64,000 nt of DNA from CAZQHK01 sp964593455 (GTDB lineage Bacteria; Muiribacteriota; CAYSPT01): the NCBI GenBank assembly GCA_964593455.1, contig CAZQHK010000002.1, positions 124,001-188,000 on the forward strand. The letters run 5' to 3'. Made by a program: the position numbers and the translations under genes. The notes beneath the pieces were generated by a model, which did not search any database, was not told where the DNA came from, and was given only the letters and a program-made list of their open reading frames with translations. Below, one piece after another: positions 17,569 through 26,899 of the stretch. Each line of letters opens with the position of its first letter. The first letter of the stretch is position 1.

Positions 17569-19292
17569 TCTTCTTCCTCGAGTATGTCCAGGCACACCGT
17601 GTTTCGACCTTCCTCCTTTGCCCGGTACAGCGCGTCGTCTGCTTTCTTAACAAGCTGAACCTTCTCTTCAGAGCTGGCCGGGTAGCTGGAACACCCGATA
17701 CTAATGGTCACATGCAGCGGTTCGTCCTGACCCGGAAATTTATGGATCTCGACGTTTTTCCGGAGACGTTCAGCGAAGACGGCCGCACCATTGAGCTGCG
17801 TCTCCGGGAGGATGATCACAAATTCTTCACCACCGTACCGGGCGGCAATATCGATATTATCGCGGATGGTATGTTTCACGATTCCGGCCATTTCCCTGAG
17901 TACGATATCTCCCTGCTGATGTCCATAGGTATCGTTGAAATTCTTGAAATGATCGATATCGAACAAAGCAATGGAAAACTCCTGACTATACCGGCGCGAC
18001 CTGATGATCTCTTCATCGAGCCTGGCCTGGAAATACCGGTGGATGTAGAGCTTGGTAAGGCCGTCGGTAATGGCCAGTTCGTAAAGTTTGGCATTGTTGA
18101 TAGCCACCGCCGCCTGGGATGCAAGTGCCTGCAAGAGTTTTTGATCCTGCTCTTCGAACGGTGACGAATCCCCCGGCTTGTTAACGATATTGATGACACC
18201 GAAAGCTTTGTCTTCAATCATCAGCGGTACGCAGATCATTGACTTGACTCTCTTTTCCCGTTCAACGGCAAAATCAAAACTCTTGAACCGGGGATCGAGA
18301 TATCCTTCGTTGACCATGAGTGGTTTGCCCGTCTGTACCACCATCCCGGCTATACCCTCGCCGATCTTGAGGGTTACCCTCTTTTTCAAGGGCTCTTCAC
18401 CTAGCCCCCGGACTACTTTCAGCATCAGTTCATCCGTCTGGTCATCCAGCAGCATGAGCGAGCCACGCTCGGCATGAAGCGCTTTGATGGCTTTGTCCAG
18501 GATAAGATTAAGCAGTTTATCGGAGTCGTTGATGAAATTCATAGCCATACTGACGTTGTAGAGGAGTTCCACGTTTCCGGTCATCTGATTGAAGGAATCG
18601 GCCAACATCCCGATTTCGTCTCCCGATTCAACGATGATCCGTTTGCTGAAATCGCCGACGGCCACCGCCTGAGCGCCCCGTACCAGTGACCCAACCGGCC
18701 TGATGATCACCCTGGCCAGAAACACCGACATGGCCGATCCGAGAACTATGGCCAATAAGGTTATAAGTATCACCTGGTTCCGGGTATGGGCCAGTTCCCG
18801 ATTGAGCCCGTCCAGGGAGAGCCGGATAACCACCATTCCCAGGTAAGAGTTACCTGTTTGAATCGGTGCCACGAAGAACAGGCCGTGCTTGTCTCGAAAC
18901 GTCGCGTCGGCTGGATCGAATGTCTCTTTTTTTATTGCTTTTTCGATATTCGGATGGGTTGGGCCTTTATTGATTTTTTCCTGATCGGTGCTGGCTATAC
19001 AAATCTTGTTTTCCATCTCGAAGACTGAAACCAGTGACACATCCTCTTCATCCTCGACGGTTTTTACATATTCCTCGACATTTGAATACCGGAGCATGGC
19101 CATGGAATCGCAGCACAGCTCTGCCATCCCCTTGGCCAGCAGTTTACCGAAAGCATTCATCTTTTTGAGGATTGTATCCCGCTCACGGACCAGAGTGGCA
19201 TAGCCTACTACCAGCATGATTACCACGATGAGCGATACAATCATGAAAATCATCTTGGTCTGAAGCCCAAGATCTTTAAACCGTAAGCTCAT
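17565..19292 (-). CDS. Membrane HAMP-GAF-GGDEF diguanylate cyclase
   Basis: 575 residues. TM1 is at about 13-33, then a periplasmic sensor region of about 125 residues, TM2 at about 170-190, HAMP (RVIIRPVGSLVRGAQAVAVGDF), GAF (about 250-395) and GGDEF (about 405-570). The active site RYGGEEF is intact, so c-di-GMP synthesis is likely. The inhibitory I-site, RxxD five residues before GGEEF in many cyclases, reads DNID here and is therefore degenerate. It starts one base after the stop of a PhnD-like binding lipoprotein, and the two probably form a sensor pair: the binding protein detects a ligand outside and the cyclase signals inside. The ligand is unknown. Confidence 0.93.
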   Translation of the reverse strand: MSLRFKDLGLQTKMIFMIVSLIVVIMLVVGYATLVRERDTILKKMNAFGKLLAKGMAELCCDSMAMLRYSNVEEYVKTVEDEEDVSLVSVFEMENKICIASTDQEKINKGPTHPNIEKAIKKETFDPADATFRDKHGLFFVAPIQTGNSYLGMVVIRLSLDGLNRELAHTRNQVILITLLAIVLGSAMSVFLARVIIRPVGSLVRGAQAVAVGDFSKRIIVESGDEIGMLADSFNQMTGNVELLYNVSMAMNFINDSDKLLNLILDKAIKALHAERGSLMLLDDQTDELMLKVVRGLGEEPLKKRVTLKIGEGIAGMVVQTGKPLMVNEGYLDPRFKSFDFAVEREKRVKSMICVPLMIEDKAFGVINIVNKPGDSSPFEEQDQKLLQALASQAAVAINNAKLYELAITDGLTKLYIHRYFQARLDEEIIRSRRYSQEFSIALFDIDHFKNFNDTYGHQQGDIVLREMAGIVKHTIRDNIDIAARYGGEEFVIILPETQLNGAAVFAERLRKNVEIHKFPGQDEPLHVTISIGCSSYPASSEEKVQLVKKADDALYRAKEEGRNTVCLDILEEEE

Positions 19293-19293
19293 T

Positions 19294-20409
19294 CTATTGA
19301 GTTTTCTCTTCCAGGTTCTTCAGCAGCTCTCGGACGCTGTTATATTCCTCGTCTGTGGCTTCCACAAAGCTATCGATTTTATCATTTATACGAGAGTTGA
19401 AATCTTTTAGAAAGTCTTTCTCCTTGGAAAGATCCAGAAAAGCCTGCTTGATATCGTTAACCAGATCGTCCGGCATCTCAGGGTGAACAACGATAGGTTC
19501 ATTGGGGATGGACGGAATCCGAGCCAGCACCCGCAAGTGCTCCTTGTTTTCCTGGCCCAGCTTATCACGGGCGTCATCATACACGGCACCGGCGGTGAAC
19601 TTCTTGAAAAACACCGCCATCACCACACTGTCATGCTCCTTCAGGTAGTCCACCTTCTTGAAATCCCGGTCTGGAGTGATGCCCTGGCTGAGCAGATATG
19701 CCAGTGGGAACAGGTACCCGGAAGCAGATTCTCTATCGACGAAAGCAAAGCTTTTCCCTTTCAAATCAGTAACGGTTTTGAACGGGCTGTCGGTTCGAAC
19801 GATAATAATGCTGCCGTAGGTGTCCCGTCCGAAACGGACCGGGCGCACAATGGGTCGGGCTCCCGCCTTTTCACGGCCGTTGATGTAGGCGACGGTACCG
19901 ATCCAGGCAACATCAATCTTGCCATCTTTCAGGTAATTGACGATACCGGCATAATCCTCAGCCAACACCAGTTTAACCGCCTTGACACCGAGTTTCTTGG
20001 CCATATAATCCAGGAGCGGTTCATGAACACGAAGCATAAGGCGTGTCTGGAGAAAAGGGTTCCGGCCCAACTTCAGGACCATCTCCGAACGGGGGACATC
20101 CCATGAATGGGCAGGCGGTGGCGTTATTCCTGCCTTCGGAACTGATTCAGGTTCGGTTGTTGTGACTGCCGGTTCCGAAACTTTAGTGCCTGAACCGGTC
20201 CGGGTTCCATCAGCCGGAGAAACCGGTTGCTGGTCAGTCATGGACGCGGAGCCGGAATCTCCCTTCGTACCGCTGCCATGAGTATCAGATCCCGTACCAG
20301 CCGGGTCTCCTGTTCCTGATTTATCTTCTCCACAACCGGCAGCCAGCAGCATGCAGGCCACACAGATAAACGCAATTATCAGTTGAAAACGACGGTCCAC
20401 AGTCATCAT
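19294..20409 (-). CDS. PhnD-like phosphate/phosphonate-type binding lipoprotein
   Basis: 371 residues. The signal peptide ends in a lipobox LLAAGC (Cys26). A Ser/Gly/Thr-rich linker runs to about residue 95. A PhnD/SsuA-like periplasmic binding fold follows: LKLGRNPFLQTRLMLRVHEPLLDYMAKKLG, DVAWIGTVAYINGREKAGARPIVRP, DLKGKSFAFVDRESASGYLFPLAYL. Such proteins deliver phosphonates or similar anions to ABC transporters or serve as sensor inputs. No permease or ATPase gene is nearby. The next gene, one base away, is a membrane diguanylate cyclase, so a sensory role is more likely. The 19-bp gap to the Gx transporter gene suggests the same transcript. Confidence 0.86.
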   Translation of the reverse strand: MMTVDRRFQLIIAFICVACMLLAAGCGEDKSGTGDPAGTGSDTHGSGTKGDSGSASMTDQQPVSPADGTRTGSGTKVSEPAVTTTEPESVPKAGITPPPAHSWDVPRSEMVLKLGRNPFLQTRLMLRVHEPLLDYMAKKLGVKAVKLVLAEDYAGIVNYLKDGKIDVAWIGTVAYINGREKAGARPIVRPVRFGRDTYGSIIIVRTDSPFKTVTDLKGKSFAFVDRESASGYLFPLAYLLSQGITPDRDFKKVDYLKEHDSVVMAVFFKKFTAGAVYDDARDKLGQENKEHLRVLARIPSIPNEPIVVHPEMPDDLVNDIKQAFLDLSKEKDFLKDFNSRINDKIDSFVEATDEEYNSVRELLKNLEEKTQ

Positions 20410-20428
20410 CCTCTCTGTGGTCCCCGGG

Positions 20429-21052
20429 TTAATCCCGCCCCGAATCGGATAACGGACGGTCTTTTAGCACCCGCAACAGCAAGGAAGCCATGAGGCCGTT
20501 AAACAGGCCGGTAGCCACCCCAACCACAATCATGGGAGGTAAATGCAACCACACACCCCAGTGTTGAACCAACAGTACATACGCAACCAGGAGCTGCATC
20601 GAGTTGTGAACGAGCGCTCCAACGACACTTATTGATATTATACTAAATCTCTTTCCCGCACGTCTACAGACGAGTCCGGTGGATACTTCCGTTTCTTGTC
20701 TGAACGGCAGAACACAATTGCCATATTTAAAGAAAAGACCCATGACACCGGCGCTGGCAACAGATCCGATCAGCGACAGCACAAATCCCGGGCTGAACAG
20801 AAGCCCCAGCAAAAGGTTTGATAGAAGGCTCCTGAGAACTGCGATTACAAGCCCCGCGGCCGGTCCCAGAAGCACGATTCCTATCAATGTCGCCTGGTTG
20901 GCCAATCCCGGTTTGGCCCAGGGGAATATCATTCTAGGCAGCGGTATTTCCGCCAGGTTGAGGACTGTTCCCAGGGCAATCAGCAGCCCGATCCTCGTCA
21001 GATCCCGTGTTCTTCTCCTATCCGGGACTTTTTCGTTATTGCGTAATCGCAT
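20429..21052 (-). CDS. Gx transporter family membrane protein (HepS1-like)
   Basis: About 207 residues. Matches the family annotated as Gx transporter or heptaprenyl diphosphate synthase component I. After the N-terminal RDLTRIGLLIALGTVLNLAEIPLP come PWAKPGLANQATLIGIVLLGP and five or so hydrophobic segments. Members are ECF-transporter S-component-like and are often encoded next to NusG-II and ApbE proteins. Here the NusG-II gene overlaps the start. ATG 21052 or GTG 21061 are both possible. The transported compound is not established; flavin or quinone precursors are guesses. Confidence 0.85.
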   Translation of the reverse strand: MRLRNNEKVPDRRRTRDLTRIGLLIALGTVLNLAEIPLPRMIFPWAKPGLANQATLIGIVLLGPAAGLVIAVLRSLLSNLLLGLLFSPGFVLSLIGSVASAGVMGLFFKYGNCVLPFRQETEVSTGLVCRRAGKRFSIISISVVGALVHNSMQLLVAYVLLVQHWGVWLHLPPMIVVGVATGLFNGLMASLLLRVLKDRPLSDSGRD

Positions 21053-21407
21053 CCATGCCACCGTTTCCCGATCCTTCTATCCTGACTACCATTCCGTTGG
21101 GAAAACACACCAGGGTTTCGCCGGGACGGGATATCCATCCCATAGACATGCATATCCGTCTCGGGCATGGAGAAGAAACAACTCTGACCCGGTTTCCGGC
21201 CACCTCGATGGTAGTAGATCCCAGCTGTCCTTTTACCGGTAACATCCTGTCCGATCCCGCCAGCGGGACTCTGAAAGCCGACTGGCCGGCCGGTTCTATT
21301 ACGACATCGGTACCGAGCTTCCCGATGTTGCCGGCAACCATCCAGCCGAGTAAACCCACTGCCAGCAGAAACGTGATCAAGATACCATCCCCAAGGGTTG
21401 GTCTCAA
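21036..21407 (-). CDS. NusG domain II-containing small membrane protein
   Basis: 123 residues: one N-terminal TM segment (DGILITFLLAVGLLGWMVAG) and an external NusG-II type beta domain. The typical SSPCPRRICMSMGWISRPGE and VCFPNGMVVRIEG segments are present. The conserved CPxxxC pair and a third Cys near the end are kept. The family sits beside ApbE and Gx transporter genes in many anaerobes and is thought to belong to flavin-linked or respiratory membrane functions; the exact job is unknown. It overlaps apbE by 4 bp (ATGA) and the Gx transporter start by 17-26 bp, so translation is tightly coupled. Confidence 0.86.
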   Translation of the reverse strand: MRPTLGDGILITFLLAVGLLGWMVAGNIGKLGTDVVIEPAGQSAFRVPLAGSDRMLPVKGQLGSTTIEVAGNRVRVVSSPCPRRICMSMGWISRPGETLVCFPNGMVVRIEGSGNGGMDAITQ

Positions 21408-22480
21408 CGGTTTTCTCCCGTCGCTATCCGGATGACCTTCTGTCCGGGATTAAATAACAGTGACGGAGGCAGTTGACCGGCGCAAAGTACCCGCTCATCG
21501 GGCGAGAACAGCACGAATCCCGCCGAAGTCATCCGGGATGAAAGAGAACGAATTCCGGCCTCACCGCCGACAAATGCCGCCGTGGCCAGGATATCAGCCT
21601 CAAAAACAGAGGGGGCGACTACCGTGACGCTCTGTACCATCCTGGCCGGAAACCCGGTCTCCGGGTCGAGAATATGATGGTATCGCTTACCGGCCTGTTC
21701 AAAATACCGCTCATAATCACCGCTAGTGGCGCACGCCAGGTTCTCGGCCTCAATAGATCCGATACACCCCGCTCCCCGGGGATCCTTGATACCGATAAGC
21801 CAGGGTTTCCCTCCGGGTTTGCCGCCGATAGCACGCACTTCCCCGCCGCCATCGACCAAACAATGTTTAATTCCGCGCTGCCGGAGAATCATGACTGCCC
21901 TGTCCACCGCATATCCCTTAGCTACGCCGGATAGATTGAGCAAAACACGCGGGACCAGGCTTGGGGTACCATCCGGCAAGAACGTAATTTTGTCTAGGCC
22001 GGTCAAGCTGAGCACTTCCTTCACCTGCTCAGGGAGAGGAACAATCGGGTTTTCCGTTTTAAATTTCCAGAGATCGATGACCGGCCCCAGGGTCGGATCA
22101 AACAAACCTCCCGTGGCTCGTCCCATCGAACACGTCCGTTCCAGAAGTTCGTACAGCTCCTTGAGAGACTTCGTTTGCTCCGGGGACAAGTGTTGTGCCG
22201 GCGGCAGCCGGCCGGAATTAAACAGAGAAAGGAGGCTTTCAGTATCGTAGCGGTCGGTGAGTTTCTCAATTCGGCGGACTTCTTCGAAGGCCGCTTCAAC
22301 GCTTTTTTCCAGGTGAGATTTATCCTGGCCGTAGACGATCACGGAAAACACCGTATCCATAATCATCTGACTTCGTTTGCAGGAAACATCCCGGGGAGAG
22401 AATGTCCATCCTCCTATAAAAACCATTAGCAGCAGGAGAAAAAAAAGTGGGCTCTGCTCCCATATTCGAAAGCGGGCCAT
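21404..22480 (-). CDS. apbE: FAD:protein FMN transferase (ApbE)
   Basis: 358 residues. Attaches FMN to Ser/Thr of target flavoproteins outside the membrane, such as the RnfG/NqrC type. An N-terminal hydrophobic segment (FFLLLLMVFIGGWTF) is followed by Cys34, which may be only a membrane anchor. Core motifs: MDTVFSVIVYGQ, GLFDPTLGPVIDLW, NLSGVAKGYAVDRA, CLVDGGGEVRAIGGKPGG, YHHILDPETGFPA. The stop of coaD and this ATG share one base (TAATG). No RnfG or NqrC target is encoded in the window. Confidence 0.94.
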   Translation of the reverse strand: MARFRIWEQSPLFFLLLLMVFIGGWTFSPRDVSCKRSQMIMDTVFSVIVYGQDKSHLEKSVEAAFEEVRRIEKLTDRYDTESLLSLFNSGRLPPAQHLSPEQTKSLKELYELLERTCSMGRATGGLFDPTLGPVIDLWKFKTENPIVPLPEQVKEVLSLTGLDKITFLPDGTPSLVPRVLLNLSGVAKGYAVDRAVMILRQRGIKHCLVDGGGEVRAIGGKPGGKPWLIGIKDPRGAGCIGSIEAENLACATSGDYERYFEQAGKRYHHILDPETGFPARMVQSVTVVAPSVFEADILATAAFVGGEAGIRSLSSRMTSAGFVLFSPDERVLCAGQLPPSLLFNPGQKVIRIATGENR

Positions 22481-22959
22481 TATTTTCCCTTCAACCTGGC
22501 CAGAAGACGGGTTTTTACCCCGGGGGGAACCATGTCGGAGACATCTCCGCCAAGATCGGCGATCTCCTTGACCAGCCTGGAACTCAAGTAGGAATATTCA
22601 TCTTTGGTGAACAAAAAAATCGTGTCCAGTTCCCCGGCCAGCCGCCGGTTCATGAGAGACATCTGGAACTCATACTCAAAGTCGGATATGGCTCTCAGCC
22701 CCCGGACGATCACTGATGCGTCCACAGACTTCACGAATTTCACCAGCAGGCCTTCGAAGGATACCACTTCCACGTTATCCAGAGAGGAAATCTCTTCACA
22801 AAGCATCTCTTTGCGTTCTTCATAGGTAAACAGAGTGTTCTTGTTTGAAGCTCTAGCCACAGCTACAATCAGCCGGTCAAAAATCCTGGAAGCGCGTTTG
22901 AGAACATCCAGGTGCCCACAGGTTAGGGGATCAAACGTGCCTGGATACACTGCTTTCAT
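22480..22959 (-). CDS. coaD: Phosphopantetheine adenylyltransferase
   Basis: 159 residues, the family's length. Makes dephospho-CoA from 4'-phosphopantetheine and ATP. The nucleotidyltransferase signature AVYPGTFDPLTCGHLDVLKRA contains the T/HxGH motif. VVRGLRAISDFEYEFQMSLMNR and SYLSSRLVKEIADLGGDVS are diagnostic of CoaD. A good ribosome site (AGGAGG) precedes the ATG. It follows rsmD by 53 bp, the common rsmD-coaD pairing, and overlaps apbE by one base. Confidence 0.97.
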   Translation of the reverse strand: MKAVYPGTFDPLTCGHLDVLKRASRIFDRLIVAVARASNKNTLFTYEERKEMLCEEISSLDNVEVVSFEGLLVKFVKSVDASVIVRGLRAISDFEYEFQMSLMNRRLAGELDTIFLFTKDEYSYLSSRLVKEIADLGGDVSDMVPPGVKTRLLARLKGK

Positions 22960-23012
22960 ATCCCGACACCTCCTCTTTCCAAAGATATTTCCCTGAATAA
23001 CTCAGGCTTATT

Positions 23013-23594
23013 TTACTTCACAAACCTGAAAAAAGACAGTTTTGATTTTCCGAACCGCCGTGTCTTTACCAGGGAAAGCAGGCCGTTTTTCTCCGGCAAA
23101 TTTTCAGCCAGGGTATGTTCAACCACCAGGACGCCTTCCTTTCGCAGGATATTGTCCAGGGTCCCGACATCGACAAATCCCGCCGCCAGGCCATGTCCGT
23201 AAGGAGGATCGGCGAAGATGATATCAAACTGTTTACCACCAGTTTCCAGGCGAACCAGGGTCTTCTCCACTTTCCCCTGGACTACTTGCAGCACCGCAGT
23301 TTCAGCCGCCGGGGAAGCGGATGGAATCACCAGGTCTATATTGGCCCTGATACAAACGGTCAGCCGCCGCACCTGCTCTACCCAGGTCACAGAGGCGGCC
23401 CCACGGCTTAAAGCTTCCAGTCCCACCGACCCGCTGCCGGCGTACAGGTCGATAAAATCGCTCCCGGAAACGTCATCCGCCAAAGAAGAAAACATCGCCT
23501 CGCGCACTGCCCCGGTGGTGACACGTAACCCGGGATAACGAACAGACTTCATAGCCCTGCCTTTAAACCGTCCTCCCATAATATGAAAACTCAC
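23013..23594 (-). CDS. rsmD: 16S rRNA (guanine-N2)-methyltransferase RsmD
   Basis: 193 residues. Rossmann SAM methyltransferase modifying G966 of 16S rRNA. N-terminal HIMGGRFKGRAMKS and LRVTTGAVREAMFSSL, SAM loop FIDLYAGSGSVGLEALSRGA, and the catalytic motif IIFADPPYGHG. GTG start at 23594 is supported by GGAGG six bases upstream. Begins the run rsmD-coaD-apbE-NusG-II-Gx-PhnD-GGDEF-coaX-dusB. Confidence 0.95.
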   Translation of the reverse strand: MSFHIMGGRFKGRAMKSVRYPGLRVTTGAVREAMFSSLADDVSGSDFIDLYAGSGSVGLEALSRGAASVTWVEQVRRLTVCIRANIDLVIPSASPAAETAVLQVVQGKVEKTLVRLETGGKQFDIIFADPPYGHGLAAGFVDVGTLDNILRKEGVLVVEHTLAENLPEKNGLLSLVKTRRFGKSKLSFFRFVK

Positions 23595-23735
23595 GTCCGA
23601 CCTCCGGTGAATTCCAGATCCTTAATATTACACCAAAACGAGCACCCGGCGCCAAAATCAGAGTTTGCGTATTTGATATATCAAGCAAGATAGCATAGAA
23701 TTAGTGAGGTTGGAGATTATGGAGATGATTAGCGT

Positions 23736-25850
23736 TCAGGTAAACAAGACGTTTTCCAGATCGATGAATCTGGCCCGGGCTTCTCTCTCCAAGCTCGGGA
23801 CCGGTCCGGGGGAACCGGGTCCGAACAAAAGTTCGAAAGCATCCACTCTGGCCTTCTCCAGGATATCCAGATGTTCAAGCGGATTGCTCACCCGGGTCCC
23901 CGGCATACCATGCTGACGCACACCGAAGAACTCCCCTGCTCCCCTCAGCTCGAGATCGCGCCTGGCCACTTCAAGCCCGTCATTGACCGCCTCCAGCAGG
24001 CGCACCCTTTCCCGGGACTCATCCCGGTCAAGCTCGATAACGAAGTAACACACAGCCGGCAGCGTTCCCCTGCCAACACGCCCTCGAATCTGGTGCAACT
24101 GGGCCAAACCGAAGCGTTCGGCACCACGCACGAGGACGACCGTTACGCCCGGGTCGTCCAGCCCCACCTCGATAATGGAGGTGGTGACCAGGATTCCTCC
24201 ACCCGACCGGAAACGCTTCATGGCTTTTTCCCGGTCCTCCGAAGACATCCGGCCATGCATGAGGACCAGGTGATCGAAACGCTGCGACAGATCGCGGGCT
24301 TCCGCTTTGACGGCCCGGCGGGAACCGGGATCGGTCTTCGCTTCAATGACGGGACACACCACGTACACACGGTGTCCGGCCGATACTTCCCGCTCCAGAT
24401 GATCATACACCGCCGGCAGATTCCGGGGCGAAATCACTTCGGTCTTGACCGGTTTTCTACCCGGCGGCAGCTCGTCCAGAACTGTGCAATCGTAATCCCC
24501 GAAGAGGGTGAGCGCCAGGCTTCTCGGGATGGGCGTGGCCGTCATCACCAACTGGTGCGGGACCGGGGTTTTGGAAACAAGGCGATGCCTTTGCCCCACA
24601 CCGAACTTGTGCTGTTCATCGATGATTACCAACCCCAGACTTTTGAAGCTGACCGCCGGCTGGATTAGCGCGTGAGTCCCGACCACCAATCGTATCCGGC
24701 CGGCGGCGATATCCGCGTAACAAGCTTTTTTGTCCGCCGGCTCCATACCACCGAGCAGCAGCCCGCAGCTCACTCCGGTTTTTTCGAATACACGGTGGAG
24801 AAACTTGTACTGCTGTCTGGCCAGCACTTCGGTGGGGACCATAAAAGCCACCTGGTAGCCGTTATCCACCACCCTGGCTGCCGCCAAAGCCGCTACACAA
24901 GTCTTGCCACTGCCCACGTCACCGGCCAAGAGACGGCACATGGGGACATTCGATTCCAGGTCTTTTAGAATAACCTTGACAGCCCGGTCCTGAGCCCGGG
25001 TCAGAGAGAACCCGAAACTTGACCGGATTGTAATTTCCATCTTTCCGCCGGGGCACACCAACGTGGTTTTTTTCTTCTGGCGTTTCAGTTTCTCCAGGGC
25101 CATCCGGTACTGCATGAAGAACAACTCTTCGTAAACAAGCCGTGCCTTGGCGGGAGCCACCTGCTCTTCTTCCTCGGGAAAATGCACGGTCCACAGGGAG
25201 CGGTCAAGCGGCGGAGATCCGTACCGCTTGATTAACCCTTCTGGCAGCGGATCGACCAGAGATGATTGGTTTTCCGGAGATTCTGACACGAATTCCTGCA
25301 ACGCCGCGTAGAGAAGCCGCCGCATGATTTTCTGAGAAATGCCTTTGGTCAACGGATAGACAGGGACTACCCGCTTGATATGAAGATAGTCGTCTTTTTC
25401 TCCTTGCTTTTCCAACTCGAGCTCCGGGTTGGCCAGCTTCAGCTGCCCCTTCTTCATGACCGGCGCTCCGTATATATACATCCGTCGGCCCTGGTCTAAT
25501 GTTTTGAGCAGGTACGGTTGATTGAACCATGTCACCACCATCCTGCCCCCGTCATCGTCTTGAACAGTTACATCCAGTATCGAAAGTCTCCGGATACGAC
25601 GCAGGCGGGCAGAAACCACTCGAACCGTAAAAAAAGCCGGTACGCCGGCTTTTGCCAGTGAGACCGGATGCACCACCCGCCGGTCTTCGTATCGCCTGGG
25701 CAAATGGTACAGAAGATCACCCACAGTCCGGACACCGATATTTTCAAGTTTGCCGGCCCGGCCTTTCCGGATACCCTTGACGGAAGTAACGGGCAACCTG
25801 AACAGCTCATGGAGGAGATGGCCTGATGATGATTGCCCGAGTTGCTTCAC
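23736..25850 (-). CDS. recG: ATP-dependent DNA helicase RecG
   Basis: 704 residues. Remodels stalled replication forks and Holliday junctions. The N-terminal wedge/OB domain (about 1-240) begins with a helix-hairpin-like KGIRKGRAGKLENIGVRTVGDLLYHLPRRYEDRR. Walker A is LLAGDVGSGKT, the DExH box is IIDEQHKFGVGQR, motif III is MTATPIPRSLALT, and motif VI is HQIRGRVGRG. GTG start at 25850 overlaps the stop of the glycosyltransferase gene as GTGA. Codon content and length are normal for the family. Confidence 0.97.
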   Translation of the reverse strand: MKQLGQSSSGHLLHELFRLPVTSVKGIRKGRAGKLENIGVRTVGDLLYHLPRRYEDRRVVHPVSLAKAGVPAFFTVRVVSARLRRIRRLSILDVTVQDDDGGRMVVTWFNQPYLLKTLDQGRRMYIYGAPVMKKGQLKLANPELELEKQGEKDDYLHIKRVVPVYPLTKGISQKIMRRLLYAALQEFVSESPENQSSLVDPLPEGLIKRYGSPPLDRSLWTVHFPEEEEQVAPAKARLVYEELFFMQYRMALEKLKRQKKKTTLVCPGGKMEITIRSSFGFSLTRAQDRAVKVILKDLESNVPMCRLLAGDVGSGKTCVAALAAARVVDNGYQVAFMVPTEVLARQQYKFLHRVFEKTGVSCGLLLGGMEPADKKACYADIAAGRIRLVVGTHALIQPAVSFKSLGLVIIDEQHKFGVGQRHRLVSKTPVPHQLVMTATPIPRSLALTLFGDYDCTVLDELPPGRKPVKTEVISPRNLPAVYDHLEREVSAGHRVYVVCPVIEAKTDPGSRRAVKAEARDLSQRFDHLVLMHGRMSSEDREKAMKRFRSGGGILVTTSIIEVGLDDPGVTVVLVRGAERFGLAQLHQIRGRVGRGTLPAVCYFVIELDRDESRERVRLLEAVNDGLEVARRDLELRGAGEFFGVRQHGMPGTRVSNPLEHLDILEKARVDAFELLFGPGSPGPVPSLEREARARFIDLENVLFT

Positions 25851-26851
25851 GAGCCATCCACCAACCAGGTATCCGATTCGAAAGTTTTAACATTATAGCA
25901 AGTCACGGGAACCGTTTCCGGCCGGTCGGCGGCACCGCCGCCCTGCTTCAAATATCCGCTTATCAACCCCATACCGTATGCGATGTGCACTGTCAGGAAG
26001 ATCAGCGGGCATACCATAAAAGCCGCCAACTCCTCTTCTCGGAGAGCGATCATTACTCCCGTTCCACAGGCCAACCATGAGTACCAGCGCAGCGGTTCCC
26101 TGAGAAAACGAGCTTTGAAAAACGGGAGTAGCAACAGGTAGAAGATGAAGAGCATCGGCGCCAGGAAAACCGGTTCGAAGAAGGACGGATTGACCATAAG
26201 ATGCTCCATCCGGCCGCGGCCATACCCGAATATCTGGCGGAACAAGAGCCAAATATTATTTCTTCTTGACCGATTGATGATTGCCTGCGGGTCGTAAACG
26301 AATTTGTAACCTATATACTCCAGCCGGTTCAAAAGCTCGTTCTCCTCGTTGGGATAAAGCAGTTCGTTAAACCCGCCGGCCTTACGGATAATCTCTTTTC
26401 TGAAGCTGAGGTTGCATAGAATGAGTTCGAACTCGCTGGCCCGCCGGGCTCGACCGATCGAGGCGAACTTGGAACGTGCTCCCATAGTGGCCAGTGGTGA
26501 GGCCAGCACGTACCCGATACAGCGCTGGAACAAATCGTCTCCGGAATGCGTCAGAGCCGGCCCACCGACGGCTACTACAGATTCGTCACGGTAGTATCGC
26601 ACTACTCTTCGGAACAGGCCGGGCGTTACCTCCGAATCGTTGTCCAAAAAGTAAACGATTTCCCCGCCGGCACGGGCAATTCCTTCATTTCGCTGGCGAG
26701 ACGGTTGACTACCCTCCACTACGATAACTTCTACCAACTCAGCCGGGTAGTCGAGGAATTCCAATGAACTCAGGACCTTGTTGACACTGCCGCCCGGTTC
26801 TACCGGCACGACGATCGATATTCTCGGAAGCTTGTCCGTGGATACACTCAT
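25847..26851 (-). CDS. Family 2 glycosyltransferase, membrane-associated
   Basis: 334 residues. GT-A fold: ISIVVPVEPGGS, then the metal-binding FLDNDSEVTPG (D-N-D), ALTHSGDD, and the acceptor-side GGFNELLYPNEENELLNRLEYIG. The C-terminal third holds two or three TM segments (about 235-255 and 280-305). Such enzymes transfer a sugar to lipid or peptide acceptors at the membrane. No other polysaccharide genes are adjacent; it is cotranscribed with recG through a 4-bp overlap. There is no Shine-Dalgarno sequence, and the -10 box ends 9 nt before the ATG (see 26861-26890). Substrate unknown. Confidence 0.87.
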   Translation of the reverse strand: MSVSTDKLPRISIVVPVEPGGSVNKVLSSLEFLDYPAELVEVIVVEGSQPSRQRNEGIARAGGEIVYFLDNDSEVTPGLFRRVVRYYRDESVVAVGGPALTHSGDDLFQRCIGYVLASPLATMGARSKFASIGRARRASEFELILCNLSFRKEIIRKAGGFNELLYPNEENELLNRLEYIGYKFVYDPQAIINRSRRNNIWLLFRQIFGYGRGRMEHLMVNPSFFEPVFLAPMLFIFYLLLLPFFKARFLREPLRWYSWLACGTGVMIALREEELAAFMVCPLIFLTVHIAYGMGLISGYLKQGGGAADRPETVPVTCYNVKTFESDTWLVDGS

Positions 26852-26860
26852 ACCGGAGCC

Positions 26861-26890
26861 ATTCTAGAAGAACACCCGGCTCGCCGTCAA
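26861..26890 (-). promoter_or_regulatory. Sigma-70 promoter of glycosyltransferase-recG
   Basis: Minus strand TTGACG (26885-26890), 18 nt, TAGAAT (26861-26866). Nine bases separate it from the ATG at 26851, so the mRNA may be almost leaderless. Confidence 0.55.
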
Positions 26891-26899
26891 CCGCAGTTT

